DNA of 64,000 bases from Kitagawia praeruptora (GCA_037693485.1 CM075344.1:111361001-111425000); one strand, 5' to 3'. Counted from the first letter of the stretch, positions 11,331 through 22,655 are shown. Numbers and translations are program-made. Notes: generated from the sequence alone by a model not told the origin.

Positions 11331-11879
11331 CCACAAACCTCACATGGTTTATGAAAAAACCTCTGTTCAGAGTACGACTCACATGGAAAGAATTATGTTA
11401 TGGAGGGAATTTATGCAACAGAATTAAGTGATTCCGAGGGAAAAAGTGGACTACAATAAATTTATGTAACAGTTTTTAGGGTGTAGTTTCCGCAAATTCA
11501 CATGCTAGTCTACAGAATCAAAATATCCTGATAAAAAGAATAAAGTGATGTTAAGTGTGGAATTTTCAATGTTTTTGGACACAAAGGCTGTATATTAAAC
11601 TTGTGTAACAGTATTATGGGTGGTGTAACATCTGCAATTTTACACGCAAGACCACAGAATTTGATCAAATCTGTTGGTTCATCAAGGAAGGAACTATGGG
11701 ATCAATTGAAAACTAGAGATGCAGGATATAAGCTCTCCATATTAAGACTACTATATAAAAAAAAGAGGAATCATCAATGGTTGCAGATTATAGACACAAC
11801 AGAATCCATAAAACTGCATTAAATAAGAGCCCGCAGAATCAACATCAAGTGCGATATGAAACGTAAGAAATTTACCAGC

Positions 11880-12245
11880 GGCTTTAGATTTGAAGCAGCT
11901 CAAGCAACCAACCTGGGTCCCCCACAATTTCTCTGCCTGTTATAGACAAGAAGAGAAATTTAAAAGCTAAACACAGAATACTTGTACAACAATGTAGCGT
12001 AAACAACTACTAGCTCATCATATTTGTATATATAAATATGTTGATATTTATAAAAGGTAACTAGATATATATGAAACATAAAAATTACCAGGCAATTGGA
12101 GACTCAGGTTTGTCGGTTGAGGACCAGGGAGTAACATTGATATCTATATCTGGATCAGGACTAAATGGAATTATTCTAGGGGCATAGATTCTTTTAGAGG
12201 CAGAGTGGGTGTTCGCTCGAAAGGTGGTAGTGGTGCCATCCCTTT
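11880..12245 (-). pseudogene. two captured exon-like pieces, family not recognised
   Basis: Two minus-strand coding-like pieces are bounded by splice-like dinucleotides. One (about 12090-12240) contains KRIYAPRIIPFSPDPDIDIN and ends at a GT donor near 12089. The other (about 11880-11933) starts after an AG and reads AEKLWGTQVGCLSCFKSKAA before a GT. The intron between them is retained, so genomic DNA rather than cDNA was captured. The phases do not join cleanly, so the exon limits are uncertain. They may belong to the same source gene as 11024-11330. Confidence 0.4.
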
Positions 12246-12808
12246 GACATGCTTTGAAGTAGATTACGACATTATCACCTAAGGTTCAACAACTAAGGTT
12301 CAACAAAGATGAAATTAAGACACAATACCTTTTATATCCAAATAAAGATACATGAGAAAATCACATATTGTGCCCCTTGTACAGATGTACATCTATTTCA
12401 AGCAAATCCACAAACACATTTTTACCGCACTAGAATAGATAGTAACATGTACAGTCCATTTGTGCTAGCCAAAATTATATGTTGTTTCAGAAGTGACTTA
12501 AGGTGATGGACTTACCACACAACACAATTGCCACAGATTAGTGCAAGGCATGCATTCCATCCAGAAGAACCAAATATAGAACAAGTCATGAAATGTAGGA
12601 AAACATTAACCTCCTAATAAACTTCATGTGGTATAACTTATAAAATTATAATACAGTAAGCATGACATATTACATTGAATAATTTGTTATTAGATTCAAC
12701 GTTTAAGGAAAAATAACTCTGAGGTTTCCCGTGTAAAACAGAAAACAAACAAAGAAGCTTCCTGACCTAAATTATAATTCATAGTGTAAATTATAGTAAA
12801 GTACTTAC

Positions 12809-12979
12809 CAAGAACAGCACATGGAAAGTTGAAAGCTGTGATTACACCAACTATTCCAAGGGGATTCCACATCTGATACTGAATAATGTTAGAAAAACAA
12901 CAAAGAATTGGCACATAAGCAATTTTTCGTACTTAACATTAGAAGTTTCTACACACCTCTAGCATCATATGATTTGGAC
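12809..12979 (-). pseudogene. captured fragment of an ALDH7 (antiquitin-type) aldehyde dehydrogenase gene
   Basis: Two minus-strand exons are visible. The first (about 12957-12979) ends in PNHMMLE followed by a GT donor. The second (12809-12872) starts after CAG and reads MWNPLGIVGVITAFNFPCAV before GTAAGT. This is the highly characteristic N-terminal Rossmann segment of plant ALDH7B enzymes, which oxidise stress-derived semialdehydes. The catalytic Cys and Glu regions are absent. The intervening intron is retained, so genomic DNA was copied. Confidence 0.8.
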
Positions 12980-13503
12980 CTGTCAACGTAGTAACCATAC
13001 TTGTTAGAGGAAGCTTATAAAAAGAAGTTATTACTAAAGAAGAGATATTTAATTTCATCCTTTAAATAGGTAGTAGAGTATATCAGAGACAATTTTCCTT
13101 CTTTATCCAACCACTGCAACCAAACCAATCAAACTCTACTTATCAAAACCATAAAACTACCTTTACCAAACAAATCACAGGCAATACATCCATTCCACCA
13201 CAAAAATAGCATAAAAATCAAGACTTTTATGAGAAACAAGCAAAAACAATCAAAAAATCAGAATTACAACAAAATTAACAAAAAATCCTACTAATTAACA
13301 CAAAAGTCCTACTAATTAACACAAATCTACAAATTAACACTTAATACCAGCTTTAATCAACATATAATAAAAAAAAATCACATATATATATATATATGTA
13401 TAAATCTATATAGTCGGAGAAATATGGGTGATTACCTCTGTAATTGAAGCTTTAATTGGTTATTGAAGCTCAATCAATTTTGGGGATTTTGCTCTAATTG
13501 ATA

Positions 13504-13505
<2 letters not shown>

Positions 13506-13550
<45 letters not shown>

Positions 13551-13625
13551 GCAGCAGAGATGAGGGAGACATGGTCGAGAGAGTCGAGAGAGTGAGATCT
13601 GAGAGAGGTCTGTGAGAGAGAGAGA
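13506..13625. repeat. GA/TC microsatellite and degenerate GA-rich tract
   Basis: An uninterrupted (GA)n run of about 40 bp starts at 13506, followed by a degenerate GAGAGTC/GAGAGAG-rich stretch, within the CACTA element. On the minus strand this would be a pyrimidine-rich tract, like the 5' UTR of a captured plant gene. Confidence 0.7.
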
Positions 13626-13989
13626 CGAGAGATATGTTGTTTTCTATTTTTATGTAATAAAACATTAATTCTGTGTAATATTAGTCTTGGCACGAAAAAA
13701 ATTTGGCCAGCCCGGGAACCAAAAATTAGAATATCCCGCTTATTGTGGCAAGCCCGCTAACAAAAAATTAGAATTTTTTGGTGGTGTATTGTAACACTTT
13801 TCGTAAAGTGCGAAAAGTGTTGCAATTGTTATAAAATTTCAAAATTATCATTTTGCTTGCAACACTTTTGGTATTTCTTGCAACACTGTGAACAATATTG
13901 CAATAGACTACCAAGTTTTGTGTCTATTGTAACACTTTGTGTAACACTTATACATGTCGGTGTTGCAACAGGCCATATTCCTTGTAGTG

Positions 13990-15300
13990 TTTGTTGGCTG
14001 TTGCAGCAATGCAAGGATGGCATTTGCATCAAATGGATGTAAAGAATGGCTTTCTGCATGGAAGTATAAAGGAATCAGTCTACATAAAACTACCTCTAGG
14101 GTATCTTGGTAAGGGGTTTAGGTTTGGCAAGAAATTTGAAGGAGAAGTGGTAGCCAATTCTCCAACTATGGTGTGCAAACTGATTAAAGTTCTCTATGGG
14201 CTCAAACAAGCTCCTAGAGAGTGGTCTGCAAAGCTCAGTACAGTCCTAGTAGAAAATGGATACAGTCAGTCTAAAACTGATTATTCTCAGTTCACTCACA
14301 ATGGAGAAAAGGGATTTGTGGCAATCTTAGCCTATGTGGATGATCTTATGATCACAGGAAGTAATCTAGAAGTGATTATAAAAGCAAAGGAATTTCTGAA
14401 AACTCAGTTCCATATGAAGGATATGAATGAGCTGAAGTACTTCTTAGGAATTGAAGTAGATAGAACTCAAGCTGGAATCTTCTTGTCTCAGAGGAAATAT
14501 CTCAAAGATATTCTGAAGGAGTATGGATTAGTAGGGTGTAAGCCTCTCAGACTGCCAATGGACACTCATACTAAACTTACTCAAAAATCTGGTTCTGTTA
14601 TGGAACATCCAGAGGAGTATCAAAGGTTGATAGGGAAGCTCATATACTTGACTATAACCAGACCAAACATAGCTAACACTGTTCATACATTAAGTCAGTT
14701 CATGAATGCTCCCACCTCCACTCACTTTCAAGCAACAAAGAGGGTCTTAAGGTATTTATCTGGCTCTAGCTCTCAAGGCATTCTTCTTGCATCTCAATTT
14801 GCAGCAAAGCTTACAGCATACTGTGATAGTGATTGGGCCGGTTGTCCCATCACTAGAAAATCTACAACATGTTTTTGTATATTTCTGGGAGACTCTCCTA
14901 TCTCTTGGAAGGCAAAAAAGCAAGGGTTGTGGCCAGAACAACAACAGAGGCAGAGTATAGGTCAATGGGCATGACCATCTGTGAAGTAATGTGGATCAAG
15001 CAACTCCAAAAGGATCTAGGCCTAAAATCATTGGGCTCAACTGATCTCCTGTGTGATAATCAAGCTGCATTAGCAATTGCAGCCAATCCTGTTCAGCATG
15101 AAAGAACTAAACATGTTGAAATTGATTGTCACTTTATTAGAGACAAAGTTAAAGATGGCACGGTTAATCCTTCCTATGTCAAGACACCAGAACAGGTGGC
15201 AGATGTGTTTACAAAGATTCTATCAGTTGAGCAGCACCAAAAGCTTCTATCCAAGCTAGGAGTTCAGAATCCTTCCTCACAGCTTGAGGGGGAGTATTGA
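13990..15300 (+). pseudogene. Copia pol part 2: rest of RT, RNase H
   Basis: Directly after the CACTA duplication, RT resumes with MQGWHLHQMDVKNGFLHG and continues to LYGLKQAPREW and the catalytic YVDDLMITG near 14332. The connection region and the RNase H motif AYCDSDWAGCP follow near 14815. A frameshift near 14910-14945 passes to the frame that carries TTTEAEYRSM, LLCDNQAALAIA and the C-terminal VKTPEQVADVFTK, ending at TGA 15298-15300 where the 3' LTR begins. Apart from the frameshift, the domain set is complete. Confidence 0.9.
15284..15294 (+). promoter_or_regulatory. polypurine tract of Copia element
   Basis: TTGAGGGGGAG lies directly before the 3' LTR and is the usual plus-strand primer site of plant Copia elements. 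It also encodes the end of pol (LEGEY). Confidence 0.85.
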
Positions 15301-15700
15301 AAGGAAAGAATAAAGAAGCCTGGTCTTCTAATTAATGTGTCAAAGTCTTCTATGTTTGTCTGATATGCAGACTGTTAGTAGTTGTGGTAGTAACTTCCAA
15401 CTTCCAGTAACATGAAGTTACGGTAAGCAAGAGTAACTTCCAGTAACATGAAGTTACAGTAAGCATCAACAAAACAAGTAACTTGAAGTTACTTGATTAC
15501 GACTGTTAAGGAGCATGTCCTATTTTGTAGTACTATCAGGACAATTTGTTATGGCCTATGGCTTTATCTTATATCTTGTCATCTAGCCTATATATTAGAG
15601 AGTCTTTCATTTGTAATGAATCAAGAAAATGAATGAAAAAGATTAACAAGTTCTTGAAACCTTATCTTATATTTCTTAGCAATGTTTATGCTAGTTTTCA
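15295..15700 (+). repeat. 3' LTR of Copia element
   Basis: About 406 bp copy of the 5' LTR, ending CTAGTTTTCA and followed by ATTTT, the match to 6281-6285. Confidence 0.9.
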
Positions 15701-15705
15701 ATTTT

Positions 15706-15882
15706 TGGAAATATATTAATGATTGTAAAAAGATAACTTGTATTAATTAGATAGAAGGTAACATGTTTTAATTAGATAGAAATATTAATGATTAAAATAT
15801 ATGATATGATTTATGTATTTAGTTGTATAAATTAATGATTGTAATATTAGTTTTAAAGTAAAAGGTAACATGTTTTAATTAG
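15706..15882. other. AT-rich flank with a repeated AGATAGAAGGTAACATG unit
   Basis: No gene. A segment starting near 15765 (TAGAAGGTAACATGTTTTAA and following) recurs at 15862-15890 and again after the hAT-type MITE at 16381-16445. The MITE therefore landed inside a small direct-repeat array. Confidence 0.6.
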
Positions 15883-15890
15883 ATAGAAGG

Positions 15891-16380
15891 CAGTGTTCTA
15901 AAAATCGGGTGAGGCGGCCGCCTAGGCGGCGCCTAGGCGGTAGGCGGGAGTAAAATGCCCCGAGGCGGGCCGAGGCGGGAAATTAAACGTTTTTTTAGAA
16001 AATCGGTCCGAGGCGGGCCGAGGCGGGCTGAGGCGGGCTGAGGCGGGCTGAGGCGGTCAATAATAAAAATTGCTGAAAAAGTAAAAAATCGACAAAAAAA
16101 TGGCAAAAATCGTTGAAAAAGTCAAAAATTGACAAAAATATTTGGGAAATTGATATCTACTTGGTTAAGAACTTAAGATTGTTTTTATTCGGGCAATAAA
16201 AAATTGATATATGATATTTTTTGTAATTATAATATTATATAAATATAAATATTAAAAATAATATTTAAATACAACCGATTAATGCTCCGATTAATCCGTC
16301 CGATTAATCCCCGCCTACCCGATTAATCCCTAGGCGGTACCTCAACCGCCTAGCTCCGCCTAGCGATTTCTGGAACACTG
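15891..16380. mobile_element. hAT-type MITE, 490 bp
   Basis: The ends CAGTGTTCTAAAAATCG and, inverted, CAGTGTTCCAGAAATCG form a 17 bp TIR with two mismatches. A perfect 8 bp duplication ATAGAAGG (15883-15890 and 16381-16388) is diagnostic of hAT transposition. Subterminal DNA is full of GAGGCGGGC and CCTAGGCGG units, strikingly GC-rich against the AT-rich core and flanks. There is no coding capacity. Confidence 0.93.
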
Positions 16381-16388
16381 ATAGAAGG

Positions 16389-16803
16389 TAAAATGTTTTA
16401 ATTAGATAGAAATATTAATGATTAAAAAATATGATATGATTTATGTTTTTAGTTGTTTACAAAGGATAATATTTTAAATTAACTAAAAGTTAACATAAAA
16501 AAGTCAATCAGTTTATTACCATTAATTATATTATGTTATTATTTATTTTAATAAATAATATAACAAAATGGAAAACTAAAATTTTTAAAACTTTCAATGT
16601 AATTTAGATATGGAAAGAAATAAATGTTATTTAATAATTAACCCGTACAAAAAATATGTGTAGTCATATTTTGTGGATCACCTGTGAAGTGCAACAATAA
16701 TGAGATGGGGCAGGGCAGGGGTGTTTCACGTTGAAGCATCCAAACAAGATAGTGTATATATATCTGAGTTGTTGTATATACGTATAAAATTTAAAAAGAC
16801 AGA
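16389..16803. other. AT-rich intergenic DNA, no gene seen
   Basis: No ORF or terminal repeat that I can support. This is the distal 5' flank of the kinase gene. Confidence 0.4.
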
Positions 16804-16804
16804 G

Positions 16805-17022
16805 GGGGTGTTTGGGGGAACTTTTTTCTAGAATAAGTCAACTTATTTTACGACAAAGTTAGAGATTCCTAACTTTCCAACTTATTTTCCAACTTATTTT
16901 TGCAACTTATTGAATCTCAAACATACATTAAATACTTGTATAAATTTTTTTTATCAAAATATAAAATTTTTACCCGAAAATAAGTCCATAAATCCATTTT
17001 ATAAGGTGAGCCAAACAGGCCA
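16805..17022. mobile_element. candidate MITE upstream of the kinase gene
   Basis: The ends GGGTGTTTGG and, inverted, GGCCTGTTTGG are about 215 bp apart, the look of PIF/Harbinger- or hAT-type MITEs with a TGTTTGG tip. No clean target-site duplication could be fixed, so the class is uncertain. It ends about 170 bp before the pyrimidine-rich leader of the kinase gene. Confidence 0.45.
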
Positions 17023-17189
17023 AGAGTTGAATGGTCAAAAAGAAGTGACCAAGAAAGGAATATTATAACACCTTCATCATTGTCCGAGCCTGCCTGCCTT
17101 TGACTGTCAAACTTTAAACTCATTCTCCCCACACCTTTACTCTTTCCCTTCTTCCTCTCCTTCCACAATATAACTAAACAAAACAAAAC

Positions 17190-18262
17190 AATACATCAAA
17201 CAAACTCAATCCTCTCTCTCTCTCTCTCTCTCTCAGATTGAAACCTAAGTTCTTGATTTTTCTTTACTGAATTGATTAGAGGACCCAAATTGGAACAGCC
17301 CCTTGGTCAACTTTTCTTTGAAAGTTCTTATCCTTTTCACTTGATTGGTATGTTTTATAGTGATTTTCTTGTTTTAAGTTGTAAAGTTTCAATCTTTTCT
17401 TTTAATTTGATCTGGGATTGTGTTTATTTGTTTTGTTCTTTCTCAGTTCGGTTGGTTTTGTAGATCCAATGATTTATATGTTTTTTTTATGACTTGAAAA
17501 AGGTTAACAATATCTAACAAGGGGGTCTTTGCGTTTGAGCAGTCTTCTAGATCAATACATCTGTGTATGCAGTGTTATTAGTATTTTCATTTGTTTCTTG
17601 GTGGGTTTCATTTATAGTTAAGCTTTTAATTTTTAATGTATTTGGGTAAGAAAAGAGGTTGCTTGGTGATTGATCCTTTACTGTTGGTTTGGATTTTGCT
17701 GAAAAATCTTGGACCTCATGTATAGTTGTCAGTTTATGTTCTTGTTGCTATACTGGTGTGTAAAACAGTTTAGTATATTGTTCATTGTTGCTGTTAAAGA
17801 ATTGGTGTCAATATTGTCCAAGTTCTTCATGGTTGTTTTGTCGTAGATTTCTGGTAGATTGGTTAACTGTTGTCCATTTAGGCCTAGTTCCTTCTCTCTC
17901 AGTATGTATGCGTTCTATATTTTTTTAAAATATAACTGTTGTCTGAAGATTTAAGTTGGTTTAGATTATTTTGTGATACATATGATTAATTTTCCTTGTA
18001 ATGTAATATTGACTAGTGAATTGGATTGGTACACTTGTTTGAAATTAACATTTTGGTGCTAATTCTTTTAGTAAGTTCATTTGTGGCCTCTCTCTGTTTA
18101 TATGAGTACATTTTGTGTAATAGGTTTTGGCTTGCCTAGATGGTTAATTACATTGGTAGGCTACTGACTCTTGCTTTTCTATAGGTAAGGCGTCGACTTT
18201 GCTTCTGCAGCTGAAACAGAATCAGTGAAAGACCAGATTATTATTTTTTATAATCAATTTAT
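17190..18262 (+). promoter_or_regulatory. 5' UTR with a leader intron of the GSK3-like kinase gene
   Basis: A (CT)n tract at about 17212-17234, typical of plant 5' UTRs, is followed by a GT donor near 17347 (TTGATTGGTATG). A long T-rich intron runs to TTTCTATAG near 18184, and a short second leader exon ends at the ATG 18263. The donor and acceptor are my best reading. The transcription start was not located and no convincing TATA box was seen. Confidence 0.5.
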
Positions 18263-21079
18263 ATGGCTTCAGTGGGTGTAGCTCCCACTTTTGGATTAAG
18301 GGAACCTAGTGGTAATAGTGTTGCAGTTGATAGGTTACCTGAAAAAATAAATGACATGAAAATTAGTGATGATAAGGTAAATTTTTAGTATTATATATCA
18401 TTTGATTTCCTTCCCATCATTCGTTAGTCTGGAGTGCTTTGCTAATAACTTGCTGTTGCTGCTGTTTTACAGGAAATGGAAGCAACTGTTGTTAATGGTA
18501 ACGGGACTGAGACAGGTCATATTATTGTCACAACTATTGGTGGTAAAAACGGCCAGCCAAAGCAGGTATAGTTTTTCTGTTACAGTTTTCATTTGGTGTA
18601 TCAGTATATATAATACTTCACTGCATTGTGATGTGTTAAATTTTTATGTAGACGATAAGTTATATGGCAGAACGTGTCGTTGGACAAGGATCGTTCGGAG
18701 TGGTGTTCCAGGTTTGTAGCTAGTTTCTTACCCAGTCTCATATTATCAAGAGATGGTAAAAGAGTTAAAAGTACTGTTGGATGCAAGTTTTGATGAAGCT
18801 GTTCATGTTTGTTGTAGGCAAAGTGCTTGGAGACCGGTGAAGCTGTTGCAATTAAAAAAGTTCTTCAAGACAAGAGGTACAAGAACAGGGAGCTGCAAAC
18901 CATGCGTGTTCTGGATCATCCAAATGTGGTTGCTCTTAAACATTGTTTCTTTTCAACAACCGAAAAGGATGAGCTATATCTTAATTTGGTATTGGAGTTT
19001 GTGCCGGAAACGGTTCATCGGGTGATCAGACACTACAACAAGATGAACCAACGAATGCCTATGATTTATGTAAAACTTTATAGTTACCAGGTATGCATAT
19101 TACTTAAATGACCTAGTTTTTGGGATCTTTTCCTTCATTTTTTTTGTCGTCTTGTTTGCATGTCTGATTAGTTACGCAAGAGAACAAGACTATGGCCCTT
19201 AATTCCCACAGTGCTTGAACTGTGTGTGATGGCATTCTAAATTAATTCCTTCTCGTTTGCATGTCACTTTAACAAAAATCAGTCATTTATTGATCATTGC
19301 AACTTGTACGCTATCTAATACCCTTTTTCTTTGTATGCATTTCCATTTAGATATTGAGAGCATTGGCTTACATCCATGGTAGTATCGGAGTATGCCACAG
19401 GGACATTAAACCCCAAAATTTACTGGTGAGTTACTTGTATGATTCTTCAAATTCTTTTTACCTCTCGTCTCAACTATATATTCAAATTGGACATTTGCAA
19501 TTACAGCAACTTAATCATCATCACGTAGTACCCTTCTTCTAGCAGATATTGCTAATGGAGGGAATGCTTACTTTTACTTTTAACTCACTTCTGACTAAAT
19601 TTATGTTACAGGTTAACCCACATACTCATCAAGTGAAACTGTGCGACTTCGGCAGTGCAAAAGTCTTGGTATGTTATTTTTCCTGCTGCCAGTTTGATTA
19701 TTTGTCCTAATTGTCATTGTTGTCTTATCATCCATTTTGCTTTAAATTGGGCAGGTAAAAGGAGAGCCAAACATTTCATACATCTGCTCTAGGTACTACA
19801 GAGCTCCTGAACTCATATTCGGGGCTACAGAGTACACTTCAGCCATAGATATTTGGTCTGCTGGTTGTGTTTTGGCCGAATTGTTGCTTGGACAGGTGGA
19901 TTAGATATTTCAAATTATATATCTTGTTTCTTTACCATGTCAGGAATCTTATGTTTATAGCCCCGGCTAATATGAATACATTATACTGATTTCAGCCCCT
20001 TTTTCCTGGTGAGAGTGGAGTGGACCAACTTGTGGAAATCATAAAGGTGAGTTATGTCACATGATAGATCTTTCTTGCAACGTTGTGATGATTGTGGACA
20101 TATTGTTTTTTAACCACCTCGGTTGGGTAGTTACTGTGAATGTTTCACTTTTGGAGTTGTGGCTTATAGTATCTCAGGAAATCACATCTTGATTAATGTT
20201 TTCCGAAAGCTATATTTTTGTATAGGCCAGGTTTCAATATCAACTGGGGCTTAAATATATTCTTCCTGATGTAGGTATTGGGAACCCCGACAAGAGAAGA
20301 AATTAAATGCATGAATCCTAATTACACGGAGTTCAAGTTCCCACAGATTAAAGCTCATCCATGGCATAAGGTAGGGGATCTGATATAATCTTGGATTAGC
20401 TCCTACATTTTAAGTTCTACAGGGTTCGTATGCTATATATTTATTTATGTTTCTGTGCAGATATTCCACAAACGCACACCACCAGAAGCTGTTGATCTGG
20501 TGTCAAGATTGTTGCAGTACTCGCCAAATCTTAGAAGCACAGCTGTGAGTATAAAATTAGCAAATCATGCTAGTATTGTTTTTCTTCTTTTCTGTAATTT
20601 CCTGCATATAATAGGATGTTCTAAAATCGTTTACTATTTACATATAAGAGTTCTGTATCTAATTAGATCTTTTAATAGGCATGCACATTTGTACTGTGAT
20701 TATATTTTCGTTACGTAGTTCTGCATAAACTTTAGGCATAAGAAATCTGTGTTCCTATAACGTGATTATTGTAGGCACAAATTTGATGGTGAAATTTTTC
20801 TTGTAGTTGGATTCTTTGGTGCATCCATTTTTCGATGAGCTTCGTGATCCAAACACCCGCCTACCAAATGGACGGTTCCTTCCTCCTCTCTTCAACTTCA
20901 AGTCCCATGGTTAGAATTCAAAATTCATTAGGTTAAAAGTTCATATGTGTTGGTTTCAAAATGACTACCTGACATTTGATTATTGCTGTTAATTTTTAGA
21001 GCTAAAGAAGGTTGCACCAGAGATGCTGGGAAAGCTGATTCCAGAGCATGCCAGAAAGCAAAGCGCATTCTTGACTTAA
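18263..21079 (+). CDS. GSK3/SHAGGY-like Ser/Thr protein kinase, group I (SK11/SK12/SK13 type)
   Basis: Twelve coding exons: 18263-18376, 18473-18565, 18652-18711, 18818-19090, 19351-19425, 19612-19668, 19755-19895, 19996-20046, 20275-20370, 20461-20544, 20807-20909 and 21000-21079. They give a 408-residue protein, the usual length, with GT-AG introns throughout. The P-loop GQGSFGVV is at 80-87, the ATP-anchoring Lys in VAIKK at 102, HRDIKPQN at 196-203, DFG at 217-219 and the activating Tyr of ISYICSRYY at 233. TREE at 294-297 is the motif whose mutation makes the paralogue BIN2 hyperactive. The N-terminus MASVG and the segment NDMKI..DKEMEATVV point to group I rather than the BIN2 group. The family phosphorylates brassinosteroid, stomatal and stress regulators in cytosol and nucleus. 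No stop, frameshift or missing catalytic residue is seen. Confidence 0.96.
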
Positions 21080-21489
21080 TGAGGCTTTATGAGTTGACAT
21101 ATTCCATAACCCCACATCTAAAGATGACGCATTAACTTTTTTTAGTCGTAACGCCCTTTGTACGTTCCTGGTAATCTAAATGTATTTATTTATTTGTTTT
21201 TTTATTTTCCTTTATGTAAAAGAACCAACACCAAGTTATACTCCCGTATGAGTATCCTGATCCTTGTTTCTAACCATTGACATGTAACCATTATTATTTA
21301 GCCAAGATATGTTTGTCTTTGACGAAATTTAATGTTATTTTTTCACACTTGCTCTGTTTCATGGTGCTGTGGAATCATCCTTAGTTCCTTTACCTGATGA
21401 TTTCACCTTTCCTTCACATGTAAAAATTTAAGGAAATAATTTTTTCACTTTTTTAACTCTCAAGTAGAACTGCTTAAAGTTTAATTTGA

Positions 21490-21615
21490 CATGTGATTGA
21501 TATACATGTACTGAGATATACATGTACTGAGAATATGTGACAACCTAGTTTTCTGAAGTCCAAATTTGATCATTCCGACCTAGTTTTCTGAAGTCCAAAT
21601 TTGATCATTCCGATG
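21490..21615. repeat. short tandem duplications in the 3' flank of the kinase gene
   Basis: Two adjacent duplications: a 15-17 bp unit with ATACATGTACTGAGA at about 21501-21534, and a unit of about 36 bp starting CCTAGTTTTCTGAAGTCC, present twice in perfect form at about 21544-21614. The perfect identity suggests a recent slippage or repair event. Confidence 0.8.
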
Positions 21616-21949
21616 TAGTACTGCTTAAAAATGTTTCCCATTTTCAAAAACAGGAGAAAATTACAAAATGTTTAGACTCCCTACGATTCTGAGTCGTCTT
21701 GGACGGCCTTGACTGTTCTGCAGGATTAGTTAATGGGGAAGATGACAAATATATTAAAAAAAAACTAGGAGCTCAGCTTCCTTAACAGATAGCATAGGAT
21801 TAATTTCAATCACTTTCTTCCCTTGAAAAAGTTCAAGATTGGGGTGTCAGGTTGATAAAGAAAGTTCAGGTTTTATGATTTGTTGACGTTTCAATTAGAA
21901 GCTAAAAAGCAAAGCCTCGGATACCTTTCTTTTCTCTTTCTCTCTCTGC

Positions 21950-22655
21950 TAAGCCAGAGAACTCGTTTTTTATAGCCGGCCGGGGGCTTCCATCGGATTA
22001 ATACCGGTGGAAAGCCCCAAAACTTTCATTTTCTTTGTTTTCTCTTTCTCTTTTTAATAAATCTTTTTTGTATTTTCGGATCTAAGGCTTCAAAGCCTTT
22101 TCTGTTTTGGTATTCAATTTATTAGATCTCAATTCCACGGAGCTCCGGATTTTTCGTTCTTGCAGGTAATCTTGTTCTCGTAACTGATCCGAGTTATCTT
22201 CTTCTGGTGGGTTTGTTCCCAGATCTAAGGATTGCTAAGGTTATACTTTATAGTTTGGTTTTAGTTTGTATAACTTTATTTTGTAATCTCGTTCTTAAAA
22301 TTGTAAGGTCGGTTTGTTTTTTGTTGTCTCACGGTCTCACCGTTTGTGTGAGTTTTGTTATTGTCTCACCGTTTGTGTGAGTTTGCTTTTGTCTTACCGA
22401 TTGTGTGAGTTTGGTGCTTGATCATATGATCTTGGAGGATTGTACGGATATTATTGAAAAACACTTTGATGAAGTGTTAGTGTGTTACACACATAGGTCT
22501 GCGAATATTGTAGCTCATAGCTTAGCGAGTGCGACATATTCTATGTCAGGTCTTATGGAATGGAATGTTTCTGTTCCAGATTTTATCATCTGTAACCTTG
22601 ATTCCGAGAAATATTAATGCAAGTACGATTTTATAAAAAAAAAAAAAGAAAAGAT
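21950..22655 (+). mobile_element. internally deleted LINE with RNase H tail and poly(A)
   Basis: A pyrimidine-rich leader-like stretch (about 21940-22330) is followed by a short tandem repeat (CTCACCGTTTGTGTGAG, about three copies, 22328-22412), an RNase H-type coding remnant (22405-22617), and a 3' A-rich tail (about 22636-22655). A coding 3' end directly before a poly(A) tail is the signature of a LINE. Endonuclease and RT are missing, so it is a deletion derivative. The 5' limit is approximate and no target-site duplication was found. Confidence 0.6.
22405..22617 (+). pseudogene. LINE-type RNase H (RVT_3) C-terminal remnant
   Basis: The ORF contains VCYTHRSANIVAHSLASATY followed by SMSGLMEWNVSVPDFI. 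This is the C-terminal half of the RNase H-like RVT_3 domain found at the 3' end of plant LINE ORF2 proteins (family pattern: HRSAN..AH.LA.A). The N-terminal catalytic Asp residues are absent. It ends at TAA 22615-22617, just ahead of the A-rich tail. Confidence 0.75.

Larger units (their letters stand above)
9872..13989. mobile_element. non-autonomous CACTA (En/Spm) transposon carrying host gene fragments
   Basis: 4118 bp bounded by CACTACAAGAAATATGGGC and, inverted at the far end, CACTACAAGGAATATGGCC, with a 3 bp TTT duplication (9869-9871 and 13990-13992). The Copia RT frame is restored exactly across the duplication. The first and last 300-400 bp hold many copies of short motifs of the GCAACACTTTT and TATTGCAAC kind in both orientations, as expected of subterminal transposase-binding repeats. 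There is no transposase ORF. The interior holds intron-containing minus-strand host gene pieces, so this is a gene-capturing (Pack-type) CACTA. Confidence 0.93.
6286..15700 (+). mobile_element. Ty1/Copia LTR retrotransposon, inactive, interrupted by a CACTA element
   Basis: LTRs at 6286-6697 and 15295-15700 flank a Met-tRNA PBS, gag, protease, integrase, reverse transcriptase, RNase H and a polypurine tract, in the Copia order (integrase before RT). The flanking ATTTT (6281-6285 and 15701-15705) fits a 5 bp TSD if the LTR starts TATTGA rather than TGA. The element lies in the LINE and was itself hit by the CACTA transposon at 9872-13989. Without that insert it is about 5.3 kb, a normal Copia length. 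Several stops and frameshifts inactivate it. Confidence 0.93.
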
